64,000 bases of DNA from Bacteroidota bacterium (GCA_023428755.1 JAEYWX010000001.1:124001-188000), one strand, 5' to 3'. Numbered from the stretch's first letter, positions 1 through 7,524 are shown. The notes: a model not told the origin generated them from the sequence alone. Made by a program: numbers and translations.

Positions 1-165
1 GTACTCATACTTCCCTTGCTTGCTGTATTTTTCTTACGCCGGTATTTTCACAAATGGATCGGTGGCTACACCGGCGATTGTTTAGGAGCCACACAGCAGG
101 TAACCGAAATTTTATTTTATCTGAACTTGCTGGTGTTCTGGAAAATTGAATACAATTTTTTGTAG
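1..165 (+). CDS. cobS: Adenosylcobinamide-GDP ribazoletransferase (cobalamin synthase), C-terminal fragment
   Basis: The first 54 codons from base 1 are open and end at TAG 163-165. They give a hydrophobic peptide with the signature GGYTGDCLGATQQ followed by TEILFYL and a last membrane segment. This is the conserved C-terminal end of CobS, the inner-membrane enzyme that joins alpha-ribazole phosphate to adenosyl-GDP-cobinamide. The start lies to the left of the window. The next gene is cobC, as expected for the last steps of cobalamin assembly, so this is the 3' end of a cobalamin operon. The fragment is short, but the motif is distinctive. Confidence 0.82.
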   Translation, partial: VLILPLLAVFFLRRYFHKWIGGYTGDCLGATQQVTEILFYLNLLVFWKIEYNFL

Positions 166-191
166 AATCTGAAAACGAAGTGTAACCAACA

Positions 192-794
192 ATGGAAATC
201 TATCTCATTCGCCATACTACGCCTGCTGTTGAAAAAGGCACTTGTTACGGACAAGCCGATCTGGATGTTACAGAAAGTTTTCATAACGAAGCTGCCTTGA
301 TCCAACAACATCTGCCTGCAACAATTCAAACAGTATACGCCAGCCCGCTGCAACGCTGCAGCAAACTGGCGCAGCATTTATTTCCTTCGCATAATATTTT
401 TTTTCATGATGAGCTGAAAGAAATTCATTGTGGTGAATGGGAACTTCGCAAGTGGGACGATATTCCGCAGGAAGTTGTGATGCCGTGGATGAATGATTTT
501 GTAAACGTACGTATCCCCGGTGGTGAAAGCTATCTCGATCTGTTTGCACGTACCACCGGCATCTTTCAACAGATCGCTCAAAAAAACGAACATGCAGCCA
601 TTGTATCCCATGGCGGTGTTCTCCGGAGTATCCTTTCACAGCTTACCAATACACCACTCATCGATTCGTTCAATGTTTTTAAACTCCAATACGGTTGTGT
701 TGTAAAACTTTCGGTGCAGGGCGATCAGTTTGTACATGAAGTGTTGCATAATGTACAAAGCACATCGGAACAACATAAGCCCAGCTATCGGTGA
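192..794 (+). CDS. cobC: Alpha-ribazole phosphatase (histidine phosphatase family)
   Basis: A 200-residue cytosolic protein of the histidine phosphatase superfamily. Residues 5-11 LIRHTTP carry the phospho-accepting His8, GTCYGQ follows at about residue 19, an acidic GEWE segment is near residue 80, and SHGG (139-142) carries the second catalytic His. The GxCYGQ segment after RHT is typical of CobC rather than of general phosphoglycerate mutases. CobC removes phosphate from alpha-ribazole 5'-phosphate or cobalamin 5'-phosphate. It starts 26 bases after the cobS stop, in the same direction, which supports the assignment. A general SixA or PhoE-type phosphatase is less likely because of the context. 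Confidence 0.86.
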   Translation: MEIYLIRHTTPAVEKGTCYGQADLDVTESFHNEAALIQQHLPATIQTVYASPLQRCSKLAQHLFPSHNIFFHDELKEIHCGEWELRKWDDIPQEVVMPWMNDFVNVRIPGGESYLDLFARTTGIFQQIAQKNEHAAIVSHGGVLRSILSQLTNTPLIDSFNVFKLQYGCVVKLSVQGDQFVHEVLHNVQSTSEQHKPSYR

Positions 795-824
795 GCCACC
801 CTTTAAGAATGCGGGTGACTCACC
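790..824 (+). terminator. Possible terminator hairpin after cobC
   Basis: A 12-base-pair stem with one mismatch (790-801 with 813-824) overlaps the cobC stop codon. It has no T-run after it, so it may be a weak or factor-dependent terminator, or simply an RNA-stabilising hairpin. Confidence 0.3.
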
Positions 825-853
825 TGTCATGTAGAGAAGCTCAAAAGAAAAGT

Positions 854-861
854 TATCTTTG
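854..861 (+). promoter_or_regulatory. Candidate -7 box for the MarC-family gene
   Basis: TATCTTTG fits the Bacteroidota -7 consensus TAnnTTTG and lies 14 bases before the next start codon. I see no good TTTG -33 box at the right distance, so the call rests on the -7 element alone. Confidence 0.4.
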
Positions 862-875
862 CTCAAACAATCATC

Positions 876-1460
876 ATGAACTTCGACTTCAGCCTCAGCC
901 AGCTGCTTACTGTTTCGTTTACGCTCTTTGCGGTGATCGATATTATTGGTTCCATTCCGCTATTGATTGCCATGAAGGATAAAATGGGCGCCATCCGTGA
1001 ATTGAAAGCAACGCTTATTTCGGGTGCACTGATGATCCTGTTTTTATTTGTCGGCGAATCGTTTTTGCAAATGCTGGGCGTTGACCGTCGTTCATTTGCC
1101 GTTGCCGGCTCCATTGTGATCTTTGTATTGGGTTTGGAAATGGTGCTTGGTCACGAATTTTTCAAAAGCGATAAAAATGCTAAGAGCGGAACAGTGGTTC
1201 CTATCGCCTTCCCCATCATTGCCGGAAGTGGTACGCTTACTACTATTATGTCGCTGGGCGCCAACTATTCAGATCTCGTGATACTGCTGGCTATCATTTT
1301 AAACTTGATTCTGGTATTTTTTGTACTCAAATCATTAAAGTGGATTGAAAAATTATTAGGCCCGGCAGGTTTACTTGCTGTACGAAAATTTTTTGGCGTA
1401 ATATTGCTGGCCATTGCCGTAAAAATATTTGCAGGTAATGCAGGTGGATTGATCAAGTAA
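876..1460 (+). CDS. MarC family integral membrane protein (UPF0056)
   Basis: A 194-residue inner-membrane protein with about six hydrophobic segments. The family signature is visible as VVPIAFPIIAGSGTLTT around residues 109-125, and an early membrane segment contains VIDIIGSIP, which corresponds to the conserved DPxGxxP-like region of MarC proteins. Length is normal for the family. MarC was once linked to multiple antibiotic resistance, but no transport substrate is established. It has its own -7-like box at 854 and stands alone between cobC and a tRNA gene. ATG 876 is the first in-frame methionine before the first membrane segment. Confidence 0.85.
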   Translation: MNFDFSLSQLLTVSFTLFAVIDIIGSIPLLIAMKDKMGAIRELKATLISGALMILFLFVGESFLQMLGVDRRSFAVAGSIVIFVLGLEMVLGHEFFKSDKNAKSGTVVPIAFPIIAGSGTLTTIMSLGANYSDLVILLAIILNLILVFFVLKSLKWIEKLLGPAGLLAVRKFFGVILLAIAVKIFAGNAGGLIK

Positions 1461-1522
1461 TCTGAAAATGTAATTCTTCACCCATTTTCAAATTTTCAAA
1501 TTGATTCATTTTCAAATTAGCC

Positions 1523-1594
1523 GGCCTCGTAGTACAATGGATAGTATAAGAGTTTCCGAAGCTCCAGATACAGGTTCGATTCCTGTCGAGGCTA
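1523..1594 (+). tRNA. tRNA-Arg (anticodon CCG)
   Basis: A complete cloverleaf can be folded by eye. The acceptor stem is 1523-1529 with 1587-1593 (first pair G-U). The D stem is GTAC/GTAT. The anticodon loop TTCCGAA holds CCG, reading CGG for arginine; its stem is weak at the outer A-C and inner T-G positions. The variable loop has four bases. The T stem is ACAGG/CCTGT with loop TTCGATT. The discriminator is A1594. The next bases are CTA, so the CCA end is not encoded. Confidence 0.93.
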
Positions 1595-1599
1595 CTAAC

Positions 1600-1629
1600 A
1601 AAAAGAGTCGCATTACTGCGACTCTTTTT
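1600..1629. terminator. Bidirectional intrinsic terminator
   Basis: A 12-base-pair perfect stem (1600-1611 with 1618-1629, loop ATTACT) with an A-run on one side and a T-run on the other. It can end tRNA-Arg transcription rightwards and the extradiol dioxygenase operon leftwards. Confidence 0.8.
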
Positions 1630-1647
1630 CATTAAACCTTATCATCA

Positions 1648-2532
1648 TCAACCTATTTTAACCGATGTCATCGTTAACGATCCTCCAACGGCTTTATCAT
1701 TAAAGAATGAAACATCCTCTTTATCGTTTTGTAAACCCAGTGTGTACAACAGGGGCAAATAATGTTCCGGCGTAGGAATAGATAATTGCGCTTCTCTTCC
1801 TAACAGGGAATAATTAATGAGCTTATCGTGTGTTTTATTACCGATTAACTCTTTGAATGTATTATTCATTTTCAAAGCCCAATCATATCCATACTCAGGT
1901 GCATCTAATTTATCCCATGCCACCATACGCAGGTTATGCACCATGTTGCCACTACCAATAATGAGCACACCTTTCTTCCGCAAACTGTATAATTCTTTTG
2001 CAAGATCATAATGGTATTGCGGCCCTTTGGTATAATCAATACTCAACTGCAATACTGGTATATCTGCTTTAGGATACATATGGCGTATAACAGTCCATGC
2101 ACCATGATCCAGTCCCCAATCATGACTCAAACCCACATCAGCAGAATGAATCAACGATTTTGTTTCTTTCGCCAGTTCAGACGATCCGGGGGCAGGATAC
2201 TGTACATCAAACAACTTTTGAGGAAAGCCACCAAAATCATGAATGGTTTCCGGAAAATCCATAGCGGTGATATGTGTGCCTTTTGTAAACCAATGTGCCG
2301 ATACCACCAACACTGCTTTGGGTGTTGGAATTTCACCAGCCATCTTCGCCCATCTTCTGCTGAATTCATTGTCTTCAATTCCATTCATAGGCGAACCATG
2401 TCCAATAAACAGTACCGGCATCAATTGGTCCTGCTCCTTAAGATCATCTGTAAAGCGATTGAACGCTGCCAAGCCTGTCATACCTGCTGCTCCTGTTAAA
2501 AGGGTTGTGATAAAATGTTTTCGTTGCATCAT
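1648..2532 (-). CDS. ygiD: Extradiol ring-cleavage dioxygenase, DODA/YgiD family
   Basis: A 294-residue class III extradiol dioxygenase-like protein. The metal-binding motifs are visible: FIGHGSP (His45), SAHW near residue 81, HDWGLDHGAW near residue 137, and GSGNMVHNL near residue 195. YgiD-type enzymes open catechol rings such as that of L-DOPA. The first 28 residues are unusual: RKHFITTLLTGAAG followed by more hydrophobic residues looks like a Tat-like or Sec signal, so the enzyme may be exported. It is the last gene of a minus-strand cluster behind DoxX (8 bases apart), YceI and an NADP-binding protein. The true substrate is unknown. Confidence 0.8.
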   Translation of the reverse strand: MMQRKHFITTLLTGAAGMTGLAAFNRFTDDLKEQDQLMPVLFIGHGSPMNGIEDNEFSRRWAKMAGEIPTPKAVLVVSAHWFTKGTHITAMDFPETIHDFGGFPQKLFDVQYPAPGSSELAKETKSLIHSADVGLSHDWGLDHGAWTVIRHMYPKADIPVLQLSIDYTKGPQYHYDLAKELYSLRKKGVLIIGSGNMVHNLRMVAWDKLDAPEYGYDWALKMNNTFKELIGNKTHDKLINYSLLGREAQLSIPTPEHYLPLLYTLGLQNDKEDVSFFNDKAVGGSLTMTSVKIG

Positions 2533-2540
2533 ACATTGTA

Positions 2541-2981
2541 TTACCTGTTTGTCCAGGCGAGTGCCGATTGTTTGCGGTGCAACAGGTAATCAATTGAATA
2601 TTTACCACTGCCCGTAACAAAAAGTATTACATATAAAATAAGAAACTGAATACCGGGTTCCTGTTTTGCAAACGGATCAGCAGCGTGAATATACAATACC
2701 GCTACCAGCATGGTGATGACAAGCGGCACCACCGCCAGTCTTGTGCCAAATCCAAACAGGATAAAAATAGAACAAACTACTTCTGCAAATACAGCTAATA
2801 ACAAAGATATTTCTGAACTCATTCCAAGTACAGCCGGGAATTGTGATCCGTTACCCGAGAATAACATCCCCAGCTTCGGTAACCCGTGCGATAACATTAA
2901 TACCGCTGCAGTAATACGTGTAATGAGAATGACCAGGTCAATTCCTTTTGGGTTGATATTGATACTGACTAATTGTTTCAT
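2541..2981 (-). CDS. DoxX family membrane protein
   Basis: A 146-residue protein with four predicted membrane segments. The pattern ITAAVLMLSHGLPKLG near residues 24-39, followed by a glycine-rich turn, FAEVVCSIFILFG, and LVITMLVAVLYIHAADPF, is typical of DoxX/DoxD-like quinol-linked membrane proteins. Proteins of this group are repeatedly found beside YceI, pirin and dioxygenase genes in Bacteroidota, which is also the setting here. It lies 8 bases before the dioxygenase and 18 bases after YceI, so the three are probably co-transcribed. The biochemical role is not established. Confidence 0.82.
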   Translation of the reverse strand: MKQLVSININPKGIDLVILITRITAAVLMLSHGLPKLGMLFSGNGSQFPAVLGMSSEISLLLAVFAEVVCSIFILFGFGTRLAVVPLVITMLVAVLYIHAADPFAKQEPGIQFLILYVILFVTGSGKYSIDYLLHRKQSALAWTNR

Positions 2982-2999
2982 GTTTTGTGTTTAGATTGT

Positions 3000-3569
3000 T
3001 TATTGTGCAAATTCACCATCTGCTTTGATCAATACTTCATCGCTGATCATTGGTGCAGGAAATCCGTTGCCCAATGCAAAGTCGGAACGCTTGATAATGC
3101 CTGATAACTGAAAACCGGCAGTTGGCTTCTTATTCATTGGATTTTCAACAATTCCTCTGTAAACAAGATCCAACACAACAGGTCTTGTAACGTCTTTTAT
3201 TGTAAGATCACCTGCGAGTTTGTATGTATCCTTCCCAACTTTCTTCAGGCCGATGCTTTTAAATTTGATCTCAGGATATTTTGCTGCATCAAAAAAGTCG
3301 GCACTTTTAAGATGATTGTCCCTCATTTCAACACGTGTATCGATGGATGCTGTTTTTACAGAGAGTGTAAACTGTGCATCGCTGAAATCAGGCTTGGATG
3401 ATTTTACTTCCACATCAAAATCGTTGAATGTGCCTGATACATCTGAAACATCCAGGTGTGTAACTGTGAATGCCAGTTGCGAATGTGCTTTATCATTTTT
3501 CCAAACAGCAACAGTTGTAAATGCCGTTGCTAAGAAGAATACCGAAAGAATAATTGCTGCTTTTTTCAT
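3000..3569 (-). CDS. YceI family protein with signal peptide
   Basis: A 189-residue protein that begins with a clear Sec signal (MKKAAIILSVFFLATAF) and continues with the YceI lipocalin-like fold. Typical motifs are WKNDKAHSQLAFTVTHLDVS, DTRVEMRDNHLKSADFFDA, YPEIKFKS and DLTIKDVTRPV. YceI proteins form a beta barrel that binds a polyisoprenoid or amphiphile and are often induced by base or redox stress. This copy should be periplasmic, unlike the second YceI at 58957, which lacks a signal. It sits in the same operon as DoxX and the dioxygenase. Confidence 0.86.
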   Translation of the reverse strand: MKKAAIILSVFFLATAFTTVAVWKNDKAHSQLAFTVTHLDVSDVSGTFNDFDVEVKSSKPDFSDAQFTLSVKTASIDTRVEMRDNHLKSADFFDAAKYPEIKFKSIGLKKVGKDTYKLAGDLTIKDVTRPVVLDLVYRGIVENPMNKKPTAGFQLSGIIKRSDFALGNGFPAPMISDEVLIKADGEFAQ

Positions 3570-3607
3570 TTTGTTCTTGATTTATTGTTTAGTGTTTATT
3601 GACTTTT

Positions 3608-3679
3608 TTATTGATGCAGGATCTTCCACCCCGCCAGCCAGTTGTAATTGTATTTCATGGTAAGCTGTATCAGCAATAG
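3608..3679 (-). other. In-frame conserved-looking tail beyond an amber stop
   Basis: Directly after the TAG codon (3680-3682) of the NADP-binding oxidoreductase, the same frame stays open for 23 codons and ends at TAA 3608-3610. The translation (LLLIQLTMKYNYNW, then LAGWKILHQ) looks like the normal end of this protein family as I remember it. It therefore appears to be the detached C-terminus of the upstream gene rather than non-coding spacer. Confidence 0.6.
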
Positions 3680-4270
3680 CTACATCGCTTCCAATGTGCG
3701 GCTCACAGAAAGTTGACCGGCGATAATGGGATTGAAACCGGTTGCCTTTACCAACCCGGCAGTTGTTTCCAATGCTGCTTCGTTATTACCTGCAATAAAT
3801 GCATCGGTTTGTTTACCATCAATAACGGGTTGTGCAAAATTGGCCGCATAGGAAGTGTTGAATGCCTTCACCACTTTTGCATGTGGCAACAGCGCTTGTA
3901 ATTCTTCTGCTGCACTGCTGCCTGGTTTTGTAACCAGCGCATCGTATGTTGCGTTGAGTGGGTTTGCAATACTGATCACGATCTTCTGATTTGCCACTTC
4001 ACGAATGGAATCTGCAATTTCAGCCTGTGCTTCGTACGGCGTAGCCAGTATAATAATATCTGCTTCCCAGCTTGCGTGCATGGGGCAGCTCATACAGTCG
4101 ATATCTGCAGAGGGATACTCTTTTTGAATCGAAGCTTTTAATGCTTCTACTTTCTCCAGTTCTTTGCTGAACAATAATAATCTGTCGTTTCCCTTTGCAA
4201 GCGACTTTGCAATAGCCGAACCCATGTTACCGGAAGCACCTAGTATTGCAATGGTTCTTTTTGTTTGCAT
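3680..4270 (-). CDS. NAD(P)-binding oxidoreductase (F420-dependent NADP reductase-like), probably cut short by an amber codon
   Basis: A 196-residue Rossmann-fold protein. GASGNMGSAIAKSL (residues 11-24) is the dinucleotide-binding loop, and IVISIANPLN and VVKAFNTSYAANF are motifs of the COG2085 group (NADPH-dependent F420 reductase-like). F420 itself is not expected in this phylum, so the substrate is unknown. The start at 4270 is preferred over ATG 4288, because a good promoter places the transcript start near 4285. The protein stops at TAG in a context reading RTLEAM-stop, and 23 further family-like codons follow in frame (to 3608). A CAG-to-TAG change is a likely cause. The remaining Rossmann domain is complete. 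Confidence 0.72.
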   Translation of the reverse strand: MQTKRTIAILGASGNMGSAIAKSLAKGNDRLLLFSKELEKVEALKASIQKEYPSADIDCMSCPMHASWEADIIILATPYEAQAEIADSIREVANQKIVISIANPLNATYDALVTKPGSSAAEELQALLPHAKVVKAFNTSYAANFAQPVIDGKQTDAFIAGNNEAALETTAGLVKATGFNPIIAGQLSVSRTLEAM

Positions 4271-4289
4271 ATCCTTGAATTTGATCATG

Positions 4290-4322
4290 CAAAACTACTT
4301 TGAGCCACAGCCCAGTTCCAAT
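4290..4322 (-). promoter_or_regulatory. Promoter of the NADP-binding oxidoreductase gene
   Basis: Read on the minus strand, TAGTTTTG (4297 to 4290) matches the -7 consensus exactly. ATTG (4322 to 4319) is a three-of-four -33 box at a spacing of 21. The start of transcription would fall near 4285, leaving a leader of about 15 bases before ATG 4270. Confidence 0.6.
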
Positions 4323-4381
4323 GACATGTGATAAGAAAAGTCATTGACATATGATAAGATGATTCTTGACATATGTCAAGA
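4321..4381 (-). promoter_or_regulatory. Three phased Crp/Fnr-type operator boxes
   Basis: Three related 14-mers follow each other: 4321-4334 (ATGACATGTGATAA), 4344-4357 (TTGACATATGATAA) and 4366-4379 (TTGACATATGTCAA). The last lies within an 18-base perfect palindrome (4364-4381). Steps are 23 and 22 bases, about two helical turns. The form TTGAC-N4-GTCAA is that of Fnr-like regulators. The nearest box is centred about 42 bases before the inferred start of transcription, the classical class II activator position. The gene for a Crp/Fnr regulator ends six bases further upstream. Confidence 0.65.
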
Positions 4382-4386
4382 GAAAA

Positions 4387-4968
4387 TCAACGGGAAGCCA
4401 TCTGCTTGCGGATACGACTGAGTGTTTCGGGAGTAATTCCTAAATAGGATGCAATTAAATGTTGCGGTACACGGTTTACAATTGCCGAATACTGCTCTGC
4501 AAATTTGGAATACTTTTCCTCTGCAGTTAACCCAATAGTTCCTTCCAGCCGTTGCTGCAAGGCAACATAAGCATTCTGGTATAAAATGCGGGTATACGTT
4601 TCGTATTGTGGTACGTTCCTTAAAAGATAATCGTGTTGTTCATGATCAAGCAGCAGCAGTTCACAGTCTTCCAACGCTTCAATATTCAGTTTCGATTCTT
4701 CTCGTGTAAAAAAACTATACAGATCCGAGATCCAGAAACCTTCAAAGGCAAACTGCATTACACGTTGTGCACCTTTTGCATCAGTGCTGTAAGAATACAA
4801 CGCTCCTTTTTCAATAAAGGCCATGCGGTTACATACATCACCTTCCTGCAACAGGAATTGTTTACGCCGAAGCCGTTTTGGTGTAAAATGTGTTTTACAT
4901 AAATGCAGTTCTTCTTCGGTAGAAGAAGGCACTTTATCCTGTATACTTTTTATCAGAAGTTCAAACAT
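4387..4968 (-). CDS. Crp/Fnr family transcriptional regulator
   Basis: A 193-residue regulator with an N-terminal cyclic nucleotide-binding-like beta roll (about residues 20-120, with FLLQEGDVCNRMAFIEKGAL) and a short C-terminal winged helix with the recognition region YLGITPETLSRIRKQM. This is the compact Bacteroidota form, which lacks the FNR iron-sulfur cysteines and an evident cAMP-binding arginine-serine motif, so its ligand is unknown. A -7 box TACATTTG (4995 to 4988, minus) lies about 20 bases before the start. An inverted repeat TTGCA-N4-TGCAA (5022-5035) is further upstream. It probably controls the following genes through the boxes at 4321-4381. Confidence 0.85.
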   Translation of the reverse strand: MFELLIKSIQDKVPSSTEEELHLCKTHFTPKRLRRKQFLLQEGDVCNRMAFIEKGALYSYSTDAKGAQRVMQFAFEGFWISDLYSFFTREESKLNIEALEDCELLLLDHEQHDYLLRNVPQYETYTRILYQNAYVALQQRLEGTIGLTAEEKYSKFAEQYSAIVNRVPQHLIASYLGITPETLSRIRKQMASR

Positions 4969-5060
4969 AAATAACCTGTTGCGCTTTCAAATGTACAGCT
5001 TTGCACATTGTAGCCGGAGAGTTGCAGTATTGCAATTCCCCGGCTGTTTTTGTGCTGCTC

Positions 5061-5777
5061 TTAAGGATTGGTAGAAAACAAACTTGCTTCTTTCAGCAGC
5101 ATGCGTGGATGCAGCTTTAATTGTGCAATAATAAATTCAGCAAAATCTTCAGGATGCATTACACGCTCGGCATCACCTTTAATTAAATCGGCGCTGTAGG
5201 CCAAATCGGTAACAATTGTACTTGGTGCCAAAGCAGTAACACGAATATTGTGTTTGCGCACTTCCTGCATTAAACTTTCGCTTAACCCAAACACTGCAAA
5301 TTTCGATGCACTGTATGCACTTGTTGTTGCTGCACCGCTCTTCCCTGCAGTTGAAGAAATATTTACAATATCACCGCTTTGTCGTTCAATCATTTGTGGC
5401 AATACAGCACGTGTTGCATAGTACACACCAAATAAATTAATTTTTACCTGCTGCTCCCATACTTCTGGATCCAGTTCTAAAAATTTACCAAACGTACCGG
5501 TGCCTGCGTTATTAATTAAAATATCAACTGCACCTAATGTTTTGCTTATACTTGCAACAGCCGCTTCAACTTGTGCACGGTTGCTGATGTCGGCTACAGC
5601 GTAAGCCACATTTACACCCAATGCTTTTATTGCTTCGGCTACTGCCTGCAGATCGTTTTCGGTACGTGCAATTAAGCCTACGTTTACGCCTTCTGCAGCT
5701 AATGCCAATGCAACTGCCTTCCCAATTCCTTTACCTGCCCCGGTAACCAGTGCCGTTTTGTTTTTTAATGATTGCAT
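5061..5777 (-). CDS. SDR family oxidoreductase, 3-ketoacyl-ACP reductase-like
   Basis: A 238-residue classical short-chain dehydrogenase. GAGKGIG (14-20) binds the cofactor, NNAG is near residue 90, and the catalytic Ser-Tyr-Lys set is seen as ISSTAG and YSASK. Sequence style (ALVTGAGKGIGKAVALALA, SESLMQEVRKHNIRV) matches proteins annotated as 3-ketoacyl-ACP reductase in Bacteroidota. Because it stands alone outside a fatty-acid synthesis operon, a more general carbonyl reductase role is as likely. A -7-like box TAGCTTTG lies at 5813 to 5806 on the minus strand. Confidence 0.82.
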   Translation of the reverse strand: MQSLKNKTALVTGAGKGIGKAVALALAAEGVNVGLIARTENDLQAVAEAIKALGVNVAYAVADISNRAQVEAAVASISKTLGAVDILINNAGTGTFGKFLELDPEVWEQQVKINLFGVYYATRAVLPQMIERQSGDIVNISSTAGKSGAATTSAYSASKFAVFGLSESLMQEVRKHNIRVTALAPSTIVTDLAYSADLIKGDAERVMHPEDFAEFIIAQLKLHPRMLLKEASLFSTNP

Positions 5778-5902
5778 GTGTTTTCTATTTTTTGAAAATG
5801 AGCTGCAAAGCTAAAGGCAGGTACGGGTGTAGTTACGTCAAAATGTCGTCATTCTTTCTGTAGTTGAATCTTCGTTTTTAAACGACAAGCAGGTTACAGA
5901 TG

Positions 5903-6868
5903 CTAATCATGCTCCCTGCCAACAATTTTTCCATTGCGCCAACTGTTATTCAGCTCTTCAAACTCTTTCAGTTCTTCGGTCGTAAATTCTTTATTACTGA
6001 GTTTTTTTAGATCGGGCTGGCCTGCGTTCACCCAGGCTGTGTACCAAAAACTCGCCACTGCAAAAATACTTTGCCGCATACGCCGCTCCACCATTCCATT
6101 TAACTTGTTATGATAAGCAGTGGTAAAAGAAGTGGAGTACGTTCTGATGGTTACGCCATTCCTGTTTTCGAATGAATATTTCTGATCGGCAGCAGTCGTT
6201 TGCGTTAACTCTTTTTCAAAACGCAACACGGTATCAGCAGCAGCTGCACTTTCCAACACTCTTGCCCAAATAAATTGCCCGGGATTTTTAATATGCTCTG
6301 CTTTCCCTATCCAGAAATCAAATTCACGTTCGGCCAGCAGTTCGGGAACACGGCTTTCCCAAAAACCATGGATGCCGTTTTGATTGGTGAATTGCCCGTT
6401 ATGATTATGGCTTGCATGCAAGGGCACATGTGCATCGGCAATGTAATGACCGATCTCTGCACTCAGTTTTAAAATTCTGGCTTGGTTTTTTTCTTTGAAT
6501 GCCGATGTTAAGCGCCACAACATGGTTTGCACCCACCAGGGAACAATACCGTATGTAGTAATTGTATCAGCACTAAACTTTGCTACGGCACTATCATAGT
6601 TGTGCGGCAGTTCAGCATACGGATAAGAGCCATAATGATCAATATCGATATAATGCCGTGGACCTTCCTCCGGAATGGCGTAACGGCGTTTATCCGGATC
6701 AACCGAATGCTCGGTCAAAAAATCAATATGCGTTTTGTAAAAACCGATCATATCGGGCGGCAACAGAAACACCGCCAGGTAATTGATCTTGCGATGCCCA
6801 TAAAATCCCCAGCAGAAACATTGTTCTGTTGTAAGCAATAAAACAAGAACGAATAAAGCTTTCTTCAT
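5903..6868 (-). CDS. Exported zinc-dependent phospholipase C / S1-P1 nuclease-like protein
   Basis: A 321-residue protein with a signal peptide ending near residue 19, so that Trp20 of WGFYGHRKIN would be the mature N-terminus. In this superfamily the first Trp and nearby His help to bind a trinuclear zinc site. Further zinc-ligand candidates are HYIDIDHYG, EIGHYIADAHVPLHASHNHNG (two pieces around residues 150-170) and HGFWES. The fold is shared by S1/P1 nucleases and zinc phospholipase C, and the substrate cannot be told from sequence. It begins 5 bases after the stop of the DUF502 gene and is likely to be co-transcribed with it. Confidence 0.78.
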   Translation of the reverse strand: MKKALFVLVLLLTTEQCFCWGFYGHRKINYLAVFLLPPDMIGFYKTHIDFLTEHSVDPDKRRYAIPEEGPRHYIDIDHYGSYPYAELPHNYDSAVAKFSADTITTYGIVPWWVQTMLWRLTSAFKEKNQARILKLSAEIGHYIADAHVPLHASHNHNGQFTNQNGIHGFWESRVPELLAEREFDFWIGKAEHIKNPGQFIWARVLESAAAADTVLRFEKELTQTTAADQKYSFENRNGVTIRTYSTSFTTAYHNKLNGMVERRMRQSIFAVASFWYTAWVNAGQPDLKKLSNKEFTTEELKEFEELNNSWRNGKIVGREHD

Positions 6869-6873
6869 ACAGC

Positions 6874-7524
6874 TTATTTCTTCACTGCTTTTTCTTCTTT
6901 TGCAATTTCATCATCAATTTCCTCATCCATTTTTGTTACACCACCGCTGATCGCAAACTTCATGGCTTCGGTACCGGTCAACTGTCCTTCCAGTGATTTG
7001 ATACGGTTGGATGGAATGAGATAAACGTTACCTGCAATGGAATAACTCATAGGCACATACACCGCCACATAATCTTTCAACCCAAAGTCTTCTGTATCTT
7101 CTCTTGTAAGAAAACCTACACGCCACACATCATTATCATCAATATTGGCGAGCACCGGCCGGTTAAATTTTTTCTTCTCCCCGGCAAATGCTTCAAAAAA
7201 ATCTTTCACCGTGGTATAAATGAACTTGATGCCCGGCACTTTTTCCAGCCAATGATCAAACAAATTGAAAATGCGGCTCTGGATAAAAAACGTACTCAGG
7301 TAGCCCACAAGGCAAATAGCACCGATAATTAAAAGGAAGCCCAACCCAAAATTGCGGACAATCACTTTTCCATCATCATCGGTAAAAGTAAAAATGGGAA
7401 TGAGTTCGTCTATACTGGTCACGATCCAAAACAACGCATAGCCCGTTACCACAATGGGTGCTAACACCAGTAAGCCTTGCAGAAAGTATTGGAATAATCG
7501 TTTGTAATTAAAGGTTTTAAACAT
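6874..7524 (-). CDS. DUF502 domain-containing membrane protein
   Basis: A 216-residue inner-membrane protein with two membrane segments (about residues 12-35 and 60-85), a linker with IKFIYTTVKDFFEAF, and a soluble part with VYVPMSYSIAGNVYLIP, as in DUF502 proteins. The C-terminus is charged. The function of the family is unknown. A -7 box TATTTTTG lies at 7551 to 7544 on the minus strand, 20 bases before the start. The next gene follows after 5 bases. Confidence 0.82.
   Translation of the reverse strand: MFKTFNYKRLFQYFLQGLLVLAPIVVTGYALFWIVTSIDELIPIFTFTDDDGKVIVRNFGLGFLLIIGAICLVGYLSTFFIQSRIFNLFDHWLEKVPGIKFIYTTVKDFFEAFAGEKKKFNRPVLANIDDNDVWRVGFLTREDTEDFGLKDYVAVYVPMSYSIAGNVYLIPSNRIKSLEGQLTGTEAMKFAISGGVTKMDEEIDDEIAKEEKAVKK

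Noticed and set aside
1..900. Cobalamin riboswitch near the cob genes
   Set aside because: Only the operon's 3' end is in the window; the short gap between cobS and cobC cannot hold one.
1483..1518. Three AT-rich direct repeats (ATTTTCAAATT) before tRNA-Arg
   Set aside because: Short and low in complexity; no integrase gene, no matching copy at the other side of the tRNA, so not called an attachment site.
5806..5842. Full promoter for the SDR gene at 5061
   Set aside because: TAGCTTTG fits a -7 box, but the nearest TTTG is 25 bases away, beyond the usual 19-21.
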